A DNA stretch of 64,000 bases, taken from the NCBI RefSeq assembly GCF_008710095.1, contig NZ_VYKJ01000004.1, positions 62,001-126,000 of the forward strand, written 5' to 3'. Source of the stretch: Affinibrenneria salicis. GTDB lineage: Bacteria; Pseudomonadota; Gammaproteobacteria; Enterobacterales; Enterobacteriaceae. Both the position numbers and the translations under genes were made by a program. Of the stretch, positions 36,277 through 46,095 are shown piece by piece (positions within the stretch are counted from its first letter, which is position 1; the number at the start of each line of letters is the position of its first letter). Below the pieces are notes generated by a model. That model was not told the DNA's origin, did not search any database, and saw only the letters and a program-made list of their open reading frames with translations.

Positions 36277-38472
36277 TCAGAACTCAACTTTAACCGTGAA
36301 CTGCAGTTCTCGCGGATCGCCAATCTGGTTGCCCAGATTATTGGTGCCGATGGAGGACGTGTAGTAGGTCTTATCGAAGATATTCTTCAAATTGAGCTGG
36401 AGCGTGACCGGGTTTTGGGCCTGAATACGGTAGGCGGCGAACGCGTCGGCCACGAAATAGCCGGGCAGATAGTAGGTGGCGCCGGACGCGCCGGCGCGCC
36501 GGTTGACGCCGTGGCCGCCGGCGCCCAGCGTCAGCGTGTTGCCGCCGATGACGTTGTGCACGTCATAGGTCATAAACAGCGAGCCGGTATGGCGCGGCAC
36601 GTTGACCAGCGGCTTGCCGGCGTAGACGGGGTCGTCGATGATTTTTGCGTCGGTATAGCCGTAGCTGGCGATCAGATTAAGATTCTGCGTCAGCGCCCCG
36701 GCGACATCCACTTCCAGACCGCGCGAGCGTACCCGGCCCGCCGTTTTGGCGTAGGTTTCGCCGCCGATGGTTTCGTTATACAGCACGTTGTGTTTATCGA
36801 TATTGAATAACGCCACCGTTGCGGTCAGGCCTTCGAACAGATCGAATTTCGCGCCCAGTTCGTAAGCGGTCGCCGTTTCCGGCGGCAGGCTGCCGATATA
36901 GTTGGCGATTGAATATTGCGGCATAAATGAACGCGAAACGTTGCCGTAGAACGACAGCCATGGCTGCGCTTTATACACCAGACCGAATTTCGGCACCCAC
37001 TGACTGTCGGTGCTGTCGGTATTGACGTTGAACGGGCGGCCTTTACCGGCGAATTCGGTAAAGTACTGATAACGCATAGCCGCCACGGCGATCCATTTAT
37101 CGGTCAGGTAGAGTGAATCCTGCAGCCAGGCCGAGTAGCTTTCCTGCTTAATGCGCTGGTCGCTGTCCGAGGCGGAAACATTGGTGCACTTCGAGGCGCG
37201 GCCGTACTGCGGATTATAGATATTGAAATCCTGGCTATTGCTGCAGCGGATCATGTCGGTACGCAGCAGGTTGTAAAATTCGTACGAGACGCCGGTCATA
37301 ATCTCATTATACAGGCCGCCAATCACCACGTTGCCCTGCAGAAGCGCCCGGCTGGCGTGCATACGCTGCATCGAACCCTGGGTGGCGTCGACGCGCCTGG
37401 TCAGATTGCCGGTGCTGGCGTCATAGGCCATAACGCGCGACTGATTATCGCTGTATTTATCCTGGCTGTAACCGTAATCAAATTTCGCCGTCCACGCATT
37501 ATTAATCCGGTATTCGGTATTGATCTGAGCGACGTCGCTATAGCCTTTGGTGATATTAAACGGCTCGTCAAAACGGGTTTTTCGATCGACATTGACCGCC
37601 TGTCCGGTATTCAGGTCGAATACCGTACCGCGATCGAAGGGCATAGAGTAATCGCGATGGGTGTAAGACACGTTAACGGTGGCGTTATCGCCGTACCAGC
37701 TGAGCGAGGGCGCAATAAATTTGCTTTTCTTTTGACCGAAATTGCGCCAGTAATCTTCATCCTGATATTCGCCGATCAGCCGCCAGGCGAACTGCGTTCC
37801 TTCAATCGGGCCGGTCAGATCTATCTTGCCCGAGCCGCCGCCAAAGCTGGTCGAGGTTGCCGACAGCGAACCGCCGAAAGTCGTCTGCGGACGTTTGGTG
37901 ATAACGTTGATCAGGCCGCCCGGGTCGAGAATGCCGTACAGCGTGGAACTGGGGCCTTTCAGCACTTCTACTCGTGAAACGGTAGGGTTAAAGCTACGCG
38001 GCTGCACGGTCTTTAAGCCATTGGTCAGGATCGAGCCGTCGCGGTTGTCGCCGAAACCGCGCCGGACGAACGAATCCTGGGTGCCGCCGAGAGTATTGGT
38101 TTGCACGACGTTGCTGATGTTATTGACCACATCGTCCAGCGAACGCGAGTTTTGATCCTCAATGACCCGATCGCTGACGGTATTCACCGCCTGCGGGATA
38201 TTCAGCAGCGGCATGGCGGTCAGGGTCGCGGTGGAGGAATTTAACGGCTGATAACCGAGCGTCGCGTCATCGTTGGCGGCAGAGGGAGTGGCCGTTACCG
38301 TGATGGTTTCATTTTCCTTATTCTTATTCTCGTCGGCGTTTTGCGCCGGCGCTTTTGCGCTCGTATTCTCTTCCGCCGCGCGAAGCGGAGCGGAAGAACA
38401 TATACCGATAAAGAGCATGGAAAATAAAAGCCGCCCTTTTTTCCCCTGAAAAGCAGGTGTTAATTTATTCAT
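36277..38472 (-). CDS. TonB-dependent ferric siderophore receptor
   Basis: A 731-residue outer-membrane receptor of the FhuA/FoxA/FcuA class. After the signal peptide (to about residue 32) comes a TonB box region (ETITVTA), then the plug with NIPQAVNTVSDRVIEDQNSRSLDDVV, FVRRGFGDNRDGSILTNGLK, VEVLKGPSSTLYGILDPGGLINVITKRP. The barrel ends in GDPRELQFTVKVEF with the terminal Phe. There is no STN domain, so no cell-surface signalling. A Fur-like site precedes it. Downstream of its divergent promoter lies a FecBCDE-type operon, its obvious inner-membrane partner. The ligand is most likely a hydroxamate or carboxylate siderophore; no biosynthetic genes are nearby. Confidence 0.9.
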   Translation of the reverse strand: MNKLTPAFQGKKGRLLFSMLFIGICSSAPLRAAEENTSAKAPAQNADENKNKENETITVTATPSAANDDATLGYQPLNSSTATLTAMPLLNIPQAVNTVSDRVIEDQNSRSLDDVVNNISNVVQTNTLGGTQDSFVRRGFGDNRDGSILTNGLKTVQPRSFNPTVSRVEVLKGPSSTLYGILDPGGLINVITKRPQTTFGGSLSATSTSFGGGSGKIDLTGPIEGTQFAWRLIGEYQDEDYWRNFGQKKSKFIAPSLSWYGDNATVNVSYTHRDYSMPFDRGTVFDLNTGQAVNVDRKTRFDEPFNITKGYSDVAQINTEYRINNAWTAKFDYGYSQDKYSDNQSRVMAYDASTGNLTRRVDATQGSMQRMHASRALLQGNVVIGGLYNEIMTGVSYEFYNLLRTDMIRCSNSQDFNIYNPQYGRASKCTNVSASDSDQRIKQESYSAWLQDSLYLTDKWIAVAAMRYQYFTEFAGKGRPFNVNTDSTDSQWVPKFGLVYKAQPWLSFYGNVSRSFMPQYSIANYIGSLPPETATAYELGAKFDLFEGLTATVALFNIDKHNVLYNETIGGETYAKTAGRVRSRGLEVDVAGALTQNLNLIASYGYTDAKIIDDPVYAGKPLVNVPRHTGSLFMTYDVHNVIGGNTLTLGAGGHGVNRRAGASGATYYLPGYFVADAFAAYRIQAQNPVTLQLNLKNIFDKTYYTSSIGTNNLGNQIGDPRELQFTVKVEF

Positions 38473-39048
38473 TTATCCCAATTCCCGCGTAAATAGCATT
38501 ACCTTTGGTAATGAGAAGTTCAGTTATATTTTCATTGCTCGAAAACAGGGAATGCGCCAGGCATTCGTTATCATTATTTTTATCAATTTCCATACCCGGT
38601 GAGATTTCGCTCTGCCGGCGGGCGCGAAGCGCGCGTATTCCCGCGACTTAGCGAACTAAGAAAACGAAGGAACACACGACGCCGGCGCGCCGGCGGTCTG
38701 GCAGATGAAGGGGGTATATGAAATTAAGAATCATTCAACCATGTAGTGATGTAGTAGTAAACGTTAAACCGGCGAAAAAAATCATGGCGCCGCCGCACGG
38801 GGGAATACGCGTCGGCGTAATAAGGGGTATTTATTTAATACGATGATATTTATTGTTTTATTTGCATTTTCTTGTCGCATTGAACATAGGGTTATTGCGC
38901 GTGGGGTGCTGTAGTGAATGCGGTTGATAAAGACTTGACTACTACAGCAATGCTGCGCATTATTTGCGTAATTGAATGAGACTTATTTGTGTTTTCCTGC
39001 GATGGCCTGTTGACAGGCAGTCAGGCGGGTCAATGCGGGAGTTTAGGC
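38473..39048. other. Divergent regulatory region of the siderophore locus
   Basis: This 576-bp region separates receptor and transporter. It contains the Fur-like site at 38566-38584. TGTAGTGA occurs twice (38742-38749 and 38910-38917), and GCTGTAGT at 38908-38915 is inverted as ACTACAGC at 38941-38948. No gene was seen. Confidence 0.5.
38566..38584 (-). promoter_or_regulatory. Fur-box-like site upstream of the siderophore receptor
   Basis: On the minus strand the 19 bases match 13 of 19 Fur consensus positions (GATAA at one end, AATGATAA in the middle). It is about 95 bp before the receptor start. Confidence 0.5.
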
Positions 39049-39879
39049 ATGCCACACCATGTGGAAGACAAGACATTATACGGGGGAATCTCCGCCGTCA
39101 ATCTATCCGCAGGCTATGGCAAGACGCTGATTATTGATGACATTACCTTAACGCTGCCGCCTGGCAAAATGACGGTGCTGGTCGGCGCCAATGGTTCCGG
39201 CAAATCAACGCTGTTGAGCACGCTGGCGCGCCTGCTGAAACCCTTTAGCGGCAGCGTGCTGTTGGACGGCAAGGCGATTCACGAGATGCCGACGAAACAG
39301 GTGGCTCGCCGGCTGGGGATATTACCGCAAACGCCGCTGCTGCCGGAAGGGCTTACGGTCTTTGAGCTGGTGTCGCGCGGGCGTTTCCCGCACCAGAATT
39401 TCCTGCATCAGTGGTCTTCCGCCGACGAGCAGGCGGTCGGGCAGGCGATGCGTCTGACCGGGACCCAGGATTTTGCGCATTTGCCGGTGGACAGTTTGTC
39501 CGGCGGACAGCGCCAGCGCTGTTGGATCGCCATGGCGCTGGCTCAGGAGACGGATATTATCCTGCTGGACGAGCCCACCGCCTGGCTGGATCTGCGCTAC
39601 CAGGTGGATATTCTGGAACTGCTGCACGATTTAACGCGTCATCACGGCCGTACGGTGGTGGTGGTGCTGCACGATCTAAATTTCGCCGTTAACTATGCCG
39701 ATAACCTGATATTCCTTAAACAGGGGCGAATTGTCGGCCAGGTGGACGCCGACGGCGAGTCGTGCAGTCCGGCGCTGATTAAAGCCGTGTTTGATGTCGA
39801 TGTGCAGATGTCGTTCAATCCTGTGACGCGCAAGCCTTTCTTTATCCCCTTTCGTCCGCGCGAGTCATCCGTTTCATGA
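39049..39879 (+). CDS. Ferric siderophore ABC transporter ATPase (FecE/FepC type)
   Basis: A 276-residue ATPase with Walker A GANGSGKST, signature LSGGQRQRCW, Walker B IILLDEPTAWLDLRYQ and switch His in VVLHDLN. The FecE/FhuC/FepC spacing is clear. ATG 39049 with GGGAG seven bases upstream was chosen over GTG 38989. It is the first gene of an ATPase-permease-permease-binding protein operon; its stop overlaps the next start by 4 bp. It energises import of an iron-siderophore delivered by the divergent TonB receptor. Confidence 0.9.
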   Translation: MPHHVEDKTLYGGISAVNLSAGYGKTLIIDDITLTLPPGKMTVLVGANGSGKSTLLSTLARLLKPFSGSVLLDGKAIHEMPTKQVARRLGILPQTPLLPEGLTVFELVSRGRFPHQNFLHQWSSADEQAVGQAMRLTGTQDFAHLPVDSLSGGQRQRCWIAMALAQETDIILLDEPTAWLDLRYQVDILELLHDLTRHHGRTVVVVLHDLNFAVNYADNLIFLKQGRIVGQVDADGESCSPALIKAVFDVDVQMSFNPVTRKPFFIPFRPRESSVS

Positions 39880-40913
39880 CGTCGCTTCTTTCCGCGTCCC
39901 GTCCGCGGCGGGCGCGCCGCGCATTGAGCAACGGCGCCGCGCTGCTGCTGGCTCTGGCCGCGCTGCTGCTGCTTTCGCTGGTGCAGCTGGGGCTCGGCGC
40001 GCGCTACATTGATCCGTTTACGGTGTGTCAGGCGCTGATCGCATACGATGCGCACAATTTCGATCATACGGTGATTGTCGAACTGCGTTTGCTGCGTTTG
40101 ATCGCCGCGCTGCTGGTCGGCGCGGGGCTGGGCATCGCCGGCGTGCTGCTGCAGGCGGTGATCCGCAACCCGCTCGGCGAACCGCATATTCTGGGCCTGA
40201 ATGCCGGCGCGGCGCTGGCCGTGGTGATCGGCTCCGCCGTCGGGGCGAGCGGCAGCGAGACGCTGTTGGTTCGTCCGCTGCTGGCGGCTTGCGGCGCGGC
40301 CGTGCTGTTTCTCTGCGTCATGCTGCTGGCCTCCGCCGGGCGCAGCGGGCTGACGCCGCTTAAGGTCACGCTGTGCGGCGTGGCGCTCTCTTCCTTTGCC
40401 TCGTCGATCACCGCCGCCATTTTGATTCTGGATGAACAAACCCTGCTGGATATGCGCATCTGGCTGGTCGGCGATCTGGCCGGACTGAGCTGGCCGATCC
40501 TGCGGGCGGCGGCCGTGCCGATGTTGCCCGGCGCGCTGCTGGCGCTCTATATCGCGCCGCGTCTCAACGTGCTGGCGCTGGGCGATATCGTCGCCAGCGG
40601 GCTGGGGGTGAATATCGCGCGCACCCGTTTGCTGGGGCTGATCGCGGCCGCGCTGCTGTGCGGTTGCGCCGTGTCGATCGCCGGGCCGATCGGTTTTATC
40701 GGTCTGGTGGTGCCGCACATTGTGCGCCGTCTGTTTACCGATGATATTCGCATGGTGATCCCGCTGTCGGCCGTCATCGGGGCGCTGCTGCTGTTGATCG
40801 CCGATATCGCGGCGCGCACGCTGGTCGCGCCGCAGGAACTGGCGACCGGCGTTATGACGGCGCTGGTGGGCGCGCCGGTCTTTATCCTGATTGCTTCGAG
40901 GCTGTTCAAATGA
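39876..40913 (+). CDS. FecCD-family siderophore permease 1
   Basis: A 345-residue inner-membrane permease with about ten helices. Family marks are LRLLRLIAALLVGAGLGIAGVLLQAVIRNPLGEPHILG near the start and SIAGPIGFIGLVVPHIVRRLFTDDIR in the C-terminal half, which contacts the ATPase. It overlaps both neighbours by 4 bp. It pairs with the next gene to form a heterodimeric channel, as FecC/FecD or FepD/FepG do. Confidence 0.92.
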   Translation: MTSLLSASRPRRARRALSNGAALLLALAALLLLSLVQLGLGARYIDPFTVCQALIAYDAHNFDHTVIVELRLLRLIAALLVGAGLGIAGVLLQAVIRNPLGEPHILGLNAGAALAVVIGSAVGASGSETLLVRPLLAACGAAVLFLCVMLLASAGRSGLTPLKVTLCGVALSSFASSITAAILILDEQTLLDMRIWLVGDLAGLSWPILRAAAVPMLPGALLALYIAPRLNVLALGDIVASGLGVNIARTRLLGLIAAALLCGCAVSIAGPIGFIGLVVPHIVRRLFTDDIRMVIPLSAVIGALLLLIADIAARTLVAPQELATGVMTALVGAPVFILIASRLFK

Positions 40914-41962
40914 ATCAACGACTCAGCGCGTATGAATTCCGCCGTCTGGCGCTGGGGCCGTTTTCGTTGCTGCTGCGGCCGCGCATTCTGTTGGCCTGCG
41001 CGCTGCTGGCGCTGGGGTTGCTGGCGGTCGGCGTGCTGGGCTTAACCCGCGGTTCGCTGCCGATCCCGGGGGCCGGCATCTGGCAGGCGCTGTTTTACCC
41101 CGCCGATACGCCGGCGCAGCAGCATTATATTGTCTGGGATATCCGTTTGCCGCGTTTGCTGATGGCGCTGCTCAGCGGGGCGATGCTCGGGCTGGCCGGC
41201 GCCGCCATGCAGTCCATTACCCGCAACGGTCTGGCCGATCCGGGACTGATTGGCGTGAAAGAGGGCACCAGCGCGGTCGTGTTGACGCTGATCCTGCTGT
41301 TTCCGTCGCTCAACCTGCTGTGGCGGCCGGTCGCCGGTATGGCCGGCGGTCTGCTGGTGGCGCTGCTGGTGGTGGCGCTGGCGCGGGATATCTCCCGCCC
41401 GCGTTTTATTCTGATCGGTATCGGCGTCTCCTGGGCCTTTTCGGCCGGCGTCGGCATCTTTATGACCACCGCCGACGTGCGCGACGTGCAGACGGCGCTG
41501 GTGTGGATGGCGGGCAGCCTGCACGCCGCCACCTGGAACATGCTGGGGGTCGCCGCGCTGTGGGCGCTGCTCGGCGCAATCATCCTCTACGCCACCGCCA
41601 GAGCGTCCGACGTCGCGCTGCTCGGCGACCACGCGGCCACCGGGCTCGGCGTGCGGCTGCGGGCGCTGGCCCTGTTGCGCTTTAGCGCGCCGGTGCTGAT
41701 GACCGCCGCCAGCGTTTCCTGCGTCGGCAGCCTGGGGTTCGTCGGGCTGATCGCGCCGCATATGGCGCGTTTCTTACTGCGCGGCGGCCAGGTCGCGCTG
41801 CTGAGCGGCAGCGCGCTGCTCGGCGCGTTGCTGGTGCTGGTCACCGACAATATTGGCCGTCTGGCCTTCGCGCCGCTGCAAATACCCGCCGGGATTGTCA
41901 TTGCCCTGATTGGCGGGCCGTTTTTTTTACTGCTGCTGTGGCGTCGTCGCGACGCACTGTAA
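40910..41962 (+). CDS. FecCD-family siderophore permease 2
   Basis: A 350-residue partner permease with IRLPRLLMALLSGAMLGLAGAAMQSITRNGLADPGLIGV and VGSLGFVGLIAPHMARFLL. The two permeases are clearly paralogous but not near-identical, so a heterodimer is likely. It overlaps the first permease by 4 bp and is 20 bp before the binding-protein gene. Confidence 0.92.
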   Translation: MNQRLSAYEFRRLALGPFSLLLRPRILLACALLALGLLAVGVLGLTRGSLPIPGAGIWQALFYPADTPAQQHYIVWDIRLPRLLMALLSGAMLGLAGAAMQSITRNGLADPGLIGVKEGTSAVVLTLILLFPSLNLLWRPVAGMAGGLLVALLVVALARDISRPRFILIGIGVSWAFSAGVGIFMTTADVRDVQTALVWMAGSLHAATWNMLGVAALWALLGAIILYATARASDVALLGDHAATGLGVRLRALALLRFSAPVLMTAASVSCVGSLGFVGLIAPHMARFLLRGGQVALLSGSALLGALLVLVTDNIGRLAFAPLQIPAGIVIALIGGPFFLLLLWRRRDAL

Positions 41963-41982
41963 CCGGATGATGAGAGAGAAAC

Positions 41983-42951
41983 ATGATGCGCAAAACCCTT
42001 GCCGTACTGGCGCTGCTGGTGCTGGCCGTCCCACTGCCTGGACGGACCGCCGCCCCGCAAACTCAGCTGTTTACCGATGATCTCGGACGCCGCGTCGAGG
42101 TGCCGCGTCATCCGCAGCGCATCGTCTCGCTACACGATCTGGATATCACCATCCCGCTGATTGAGCTCGGCGTGCCGCCGGTGGCCAGCCACGGCCGGAC
42201 GCGGGCGGACGGCACGCATTTCCTGCGCTCCAGCAATATTCTGACCGGCGTCGATTTCAATAATTCGGCCATCAAGTTCATCGGTACCGCGGATATCGAT
42301 ATCGAGGCGATTGCGGCGGTCAATCCGGATCTGATCATTACCGAACCCAGCCGCAACGTGCCGGTGGAACAGCTGGAAAAAATCGCGCCGACAGTCAGTA
42401 TCGACCATCTGATTGGCGGCGCGCCGCGCATCTACGCCAAACTGGCGCAGCTGACCGGCAGCGAAGCGCAGCTGGCGATTCTGGAAAACCGCTATCAGGA
42501 GCAGATTAAACAGCTGCGGCACGTGGTGGACACCGACAAGATTACGGTTTCGGTGCTGCAGGCCAACAAGGGCAAAATCACCGTTCATCACACCTACCGT
42601 GCGCTGGGCCGCGTGCTGCGCGACGCCGGATTCCGCTTTCCCGCCATTGTCGAAGGCATCCCGGAAGGGGAACGCATCGACGTCAGCGCGGAGCGGCTGC
42701 CGGAACTGGACGCCGACTTTATTTTCGATACCTGGCGCTCCGATGCCGGCGGCAGGCCGCAGGATGAAATCGACGAGATGAACAAGGTAATGCCGCAATA
42801 TTGCCGTTTCCTCAGCGCCTGCCGCGCCGGGCGTTACATTATTTTGCCGCGCGAAGAGACCATATCCAACTCGTTCGCCGCGCTGAATCTGATGGTGTCG
42901 CTGGTGCAGTCGCATATTTCCGGCCGGCCTCTGCCGGAGGCGCAAAAGTGA
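41983..42951 (+). CDS. Periplasmic iron-siderophore binding protein (FecB/FepB type)
   Basis: A 322-residue class III binding protein with a Sec signal (to about residue 23). The fold is recognised from FTDDLGRRVEVPRHPQRIVSL, INPDLIIT-like VNPDLIITEPSRN and the long central helix. It accepts the siderophore released by the receptor and delivers it to the permeases. It is followed 9 bp later by a PepSY protein, so reduction or release of iron may be handled in the same operon. Confidence 0.9.
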   Translation: MMRKTLAVLALLVLAVPLPGRTAAPQTQLFTDDLGRRVEVPRHPQRIVSLHDLDITIPLIELGVPPVASHGRTRADGTHFLRSSNILTGVDFNNSAIKFIGTADIDIEAIAAVNPDLIITEPSRNVPVEQLEKIAPTVSIDHLIGGAPRIYAKLAQLTGSEAQLAILENRYQEQIKQLRHVVDTDKITVSVLQANKGKITVHHTYRALGRVLRDAGFRFPAIVEGIPEGERIDVSAERLPELDADFIFDTWRSDAGGRPQDEIDEMNKVMPQYCRFLSACRAGRYIILPREETISNSFAALNLMVSLVQSHISGRPLPEAQK

Positions 42952-42960
42952 TGGCGTTCG

Positions 42961-44121
42961 ATGTCCGCGCGCGCTAAGCCGAAGATCGCCCGCGCTCACC
43001 GGTTATTGCGCTGGCTTCATTGGTTTCTGGGCCTCACGCTGGGCGGCTGTCTCTCCTTTATGGCGCTGAGCGGCGTCATGATGAGTTTCGAAGATGAAAT
43101 TATGCTGGCGATCAGCCCGCAGACGCGGGTGACGGCGCCGGGAAATAGCCGGCCGCTGCCGTTAAATACGCTGATCGCCAGCCTGCGCGAGCAGCGCCCG
43201 CAGGAAACGCTGGTCTCGCTGCAGATCGAACGGCGGGCGGACAGCGCATGGAGCGCGGCCTGGAAACGCCAGCGCGGCCAGCGCAACCTGCGCGAGTTCG
43301 TCGACCCTTATCGCGGCGTGTTGCTCGGCGAGGCCAACGGGGCGGCTTTTTTCGCCACGGTGCGCAATCTGCATCGCTATCTGGCGCCGGGCGGCAATAA
43401 TCCGATCGGGCGTAATATCACCGGCCTCTGCGCCATCGGCCTGATCTTTTTCGCGCTGTCCGGTCTGTATCTGCGTTGGGCGGCCGGCACCCGGCGCCTG
43501 CGCGACTGGCTGCGACCCGATTTTCGCCTGAGCGGGCGCCACTTTTACCGAATGTTGCACGGGGTGTTCGGCAGCTGGCTGGCCTGTTTCTACCTGATCA
43601 GCGCCGCCTCGGGGCTCTGGTGGTCCTACGACAGCTACCGGCAGGGCGTCATCTGGCTGTTGGACGATGCGCCGGCGAGCCTTGTCGCGCCGGCGGCCAA
43701 AAAAGCGCCGCCGGATCGCGCTGCGCCCGTCGACTGGGACCGCGTCTGGCGCCAGCTGCAGCCGTTGTACGGCGAGCGGTACGACTATGCGTTAATTTTT
43801 ATACCGGCGCCGGGCAAAGATATCCGCATCCGGGTCCACGTATCCGACGGCTATCTGCAGGCGTTCGATGAACTGAGAATCAACGGCCGTTCGCTGCAGA
43901 TTCGGGCTTTTGAACCCTTTAGCCGTCAGTCGTTCGGGCGCCGCATTCTGAATAATATGGATCCCATTCATACCGGCGATCTGTTTGGTTTATCCGGGCG
44001 GATACTGATGGCCATTTCATCCTTTTGTATACCGCTATTTTTTATTACCGGCTTGTTGATGTACTGGAAAAGGCGCCGCGCTCAACGCGCCGCCTCCGAT
44101 GCCCGGTCATCGCAGGAATAG
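42961..44121 (+). CDS. PepSY-associated transmembrane protein
   Basis: A 386-residue inner-membrane protein with four predicted helices: near residues 15-40 (HWFLGLTLGGCLSFMALSGVM), 150-170, 200-225 and at the C-terminus (ISSFCIPLFFITGLLMYW). It has the PepSY_TM layout with HRLLRWLHWFLGL and HRYLAPGG histidines that may bind haem. PepSY_TM proteins such as PiuB and FoxB lie beside siderophore systems and are implicated in periplasmic ferric-siderophore reduction, so a reductase role is likely. The ribosome site is weak; ATG 42961 was kept. Confidence 0.82.
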   Translation: MSARAKPKIARAHRLLRWLHWFLGLTLGGCLSFMALSGVMMSFEDEIMLAISPQTRVTAPGNSRPLPLNTLIASLREQRPQETLVSLQIERRADSAWSAAWKRQRGQRNLREFVDPYRGVLLGEANGAAFFATVRNLHRYLAPGGNNPIGRNITGLCAIGLIFFALSGLYLRWAAGTRRLRDWLRPDFRLSGRHFYRMLHGVFGSWLACFYLISAASGLWWSYDSYRQGVIWLLDDAPASLVAPAAKKAPPDRAAPVDWDRVWRQLQPLYGERYDYALIFIPAPGKDIRIRVHVSDGYLQAFDELRINGRSLQIRAFEPFSRQSFGRRILNNMDPIHTGDLFGLSGRILMAISSFCIPLFFITGLLMYWKRRRAQRAASDARSSQE

Positions 44122-44147
44122 CGTTTATCCCGACTGGAGATTCGATA

Positions 44148-45164
44148 TTGAACAGCCATCCCGCTGCGCAGCAAGACACGACGTGGACGCCGCGCCCGCT
44201 CGATCCGGCGCTGACTGATTATCACCCTCAGCCGCTGCGCCCGCCGGCGGACGCGAGCTACCTGACGGGCGGCGGCGCGGCGCGCATCAGCGGTTCCGGC
44301 CACTGCCGATTTATACTGGAACGGCTCAGCGCGGCGTTCCGCCGCCTGCATCCCGAGGTCGACTTTTCCATTGAACTGCACGGCACCCCGTCGGCCATGG
44401 CCTTTCTGATCAACGGCAAGGCGATGCTGAGCGTGATGGGCCGGGAAATCACCGCCAATGAAACCGTTCCTTATCGCAAGCTGCGCGGCGCCGAGCCCTT
44501 TGCCATTCGCGTGGCCAGCGCGGCGCAGGAAACGCGCCAGCATCTGGCCACCTCGCTGGCGGTGTATGTCCATCGGGATAACCCGCTGCCGAAGATCGAT
44601 TGTCAACAGTTGGCGAGGATTTTCACTCAGGGCAACCCGGGCGGCGACTATAGCCGCTGGGGGCAGTTGGGGCTAACCGGCGACTGGGCGATGCGCGCCA
44701 TTCAGCCGCTCACCACGCATGAGTTCAGCGGCTTCGGCACCTATATGCAGAAACATCATTACGCCGGTCGCGTTCATCAGGCGAACTGCGAATATTTTAC
44801 CGGCACCGACGCGCTGTTGACCCGGCTGGAGAATGAGCCCGCCGGCATCGCCGTCGCGGCGATCGGCCGCGCCAATGCGTCGCTACGACTGGTGCCGCTG
44901 GCGTTTAACGACCAGGGACCGTGGCTGGCGGGCAGCGCGCAGGAGGTGACCGACGGCGTTTATCCGCTCGGTCGGTTCATCTATTTCTATCTTCCTGTCA
45001 GCGCCGATAGCCGGCTTGACGCGGTCACGCACGCGTTCATGCGCTTTATTCTGTCGCGTCAGGGGCAGGCGATCGTGGCCAGCCAGCCTTGCGGCTATAT
45101 TCCTTTAAGCGCCGTGCAGGCTGCGCAACAGCTGGCGCGTTTACAGACGCTGGAGATCGCCTGA
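44148..45164 (+). CDS. PstS-like substrate-binding-fold protein 1, no signal peptide
   Basis: A 338-residue protein of the PBP-like/PstS class (ARISGSGHCRFILERLSAAF, then VDFSIELHGTPSAMAFLING). The match is to phosphate/tungstate-type binding folds. TTG 44148 is chosen as the start because a TGGAGA lies seven bases upstream and the frame before it overlaps the PepSY gene. The N-terminus (NSHPAAQQDTTWTPRPL) is hydrophilic, with no signal peptide or lipobox. Either it works in the cytoplasm or it is exported otherwise. It is in the siderophore operon and its stop overlaps the next start (TGATG). Confidence 0.7.
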   Translation: MNSHPAAQQDTTWTPRPLDPALTDYHPQPLRPPADASYLTGGGAARISGSGHCRFILERLSAAFRRLHPEVDFSIELHGTPSAMAFLINGKAMLSVMGREITANETVPYRKLRGAEPFAIRVASAAQETRQHLATSLAVYVHRDNPLPKIDCQQLARIFTQGNPGGDYSRWGQLGLTGDWAMRAIQPLTTHEFSGFGTYMQKHHYAGRVHQANCEYFTGTDALLTRLENEPAGIAVAAIGRANASLRLVPLAFNDQGPWLAGSAQEVTDGVYPLGRFIYFYLPVSADSRLDAVTHAFMRFILSRQGQAIVASQPCGYIPLSAVQAAQQLARLQTLEIA

Positions 45165-46081
45165 TGACCCATACGCGGATTACTATCGTCGGCAACGACG
45201 GCATAGCTTCATTGCTGCAGCCGTGGTGTGCGCTGTTCCGCCGGCAGCATGCGCAGGTTGATTTCGCTTTAACGCTGAAAGGTTCATCGACCGCCATCAT
45301 GGCGCTGGCGGCCGATGCCTGCCAGCTGGCGCCGATGTCGCGCGCTCCCTGGGCGCAGGAACTGGCGGCGTTTCACAAGGTGAAAGGCTATGCGCCCAGC
45401 GCCATCCGCCTGGGGTACTGCGGCTACGGGCCGCGGACGGGCGCCAAAACGCCGCCGGCGATTTACGCCCACTGCAGCAACCCGCTGCCGGGTCTGACCA
45501 TGGGACAACTGGCGGCGGTTTTTTCTTCCGGCGCGCCGCAGGGCGATATAACCTGCTGGCGGCAACTCGGCATAGAGGGAGGCTGGCAGTCGCGCCGTAT
45601 CCATCTTTACGGTCTGCGCGATGACGGCAAATACGCCAGCGCTTTTCGGCGTGCGCACCTCGCCAACCGATTTTTCCCCCGTCACTATGAGGCGCTGCCG
45701 GATCGCCGTACGGTGATCGAGGCGGTGGCGAACGATCCTTTTGGCCTCGGCGCGACGGGCTGGTTTGACGCGGCGGCGGTTTCGTCGCAGGTGCGGGTGG
45801 TGGCGCTGACCCGTCGGGAGCAGGGGCCGTTTTATCCGCCGTCGCTACAGGCGGTCGGCGCGGGTAATTACCCGCTGGCGGGCGAACTGGCGCTGTGGTT
45901 CGATCTGCCGCCCGGCGGTCGGCTGGCGCCGCCGATCAAGGCGTTTCTGCAACTGGCGCTATCGGATGCGGGGCAGGCGGTCATTGCGCAACAGACGGAT
46001 TCGGCCGAGGGCTATGTCGCGCTGGACGCCGACAGTCTGGGCCGCGAACGGGAAAAGCTGAGCGGCCTGCAGGCGGATTAA
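45164..46081 (+). CDS. PstS-like substrate-binding-fold protein 2, no signal peptide
   Basis: A 305-residue paralogue of the previous protein (MTHTRITIVGNDGIASLLQPWCALFRR, DFALTLKGSSTAIMALAADACQL, LSDAGQAVIAQQTDSAEGYVAL). It too starts straight into the fold with no export signal. The stop-start overlap with the first copy implies stoichiometric expression, perhaps a heterodimer. Relation to phosphate or to siderophore is unknown. It is followed 14 bp later by an RpiR-family regulator gene. Confidence 0.7.
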   Translation: MTHTRITIVGNDGIASLLQPWCALFRRQHAQVDFALTLKGSSTAIMALAADACQLAPMSRAPWAQELAAFHKVKGYAPSAIRLGYCGYGPRTGAKTPPAIYAHCSNPLPGLTMGQLAAVFSSGAPQGDITCWRQLGIEGGWQSRRIHLYGLRDDGKYASAFRRAHLANRFFPRHYEALPDRRTVIEAVANDPFGLGATGWFDAAAVSSQVRVVALTRREQGPFYPPSLQAVGAGNYPLAGELALWFDLPPGGRLAPPIKAFLQLALSDAGQAVIAQQTDSAEGYVALDADSLGREREKLSGLQAD

Positions 46082-46095
46082 CGACGGGAGGATCA

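Noticed and set aside
39693..40718. 341-codon minus-strand open frame opposite a siderophore permease
   Set aside because: Rich in Gln, Arg, His and Asp with no domain; the plus strand encodes a clear FecCD permease.
44025..44147. Longer start for the first PstS-like protein, within the PepSY gene
   Set aside because: The extra 41 codons overlap the PepSY coding region in another frame and contain no signal peptide; TTG 44148 has a proper ribosome site.
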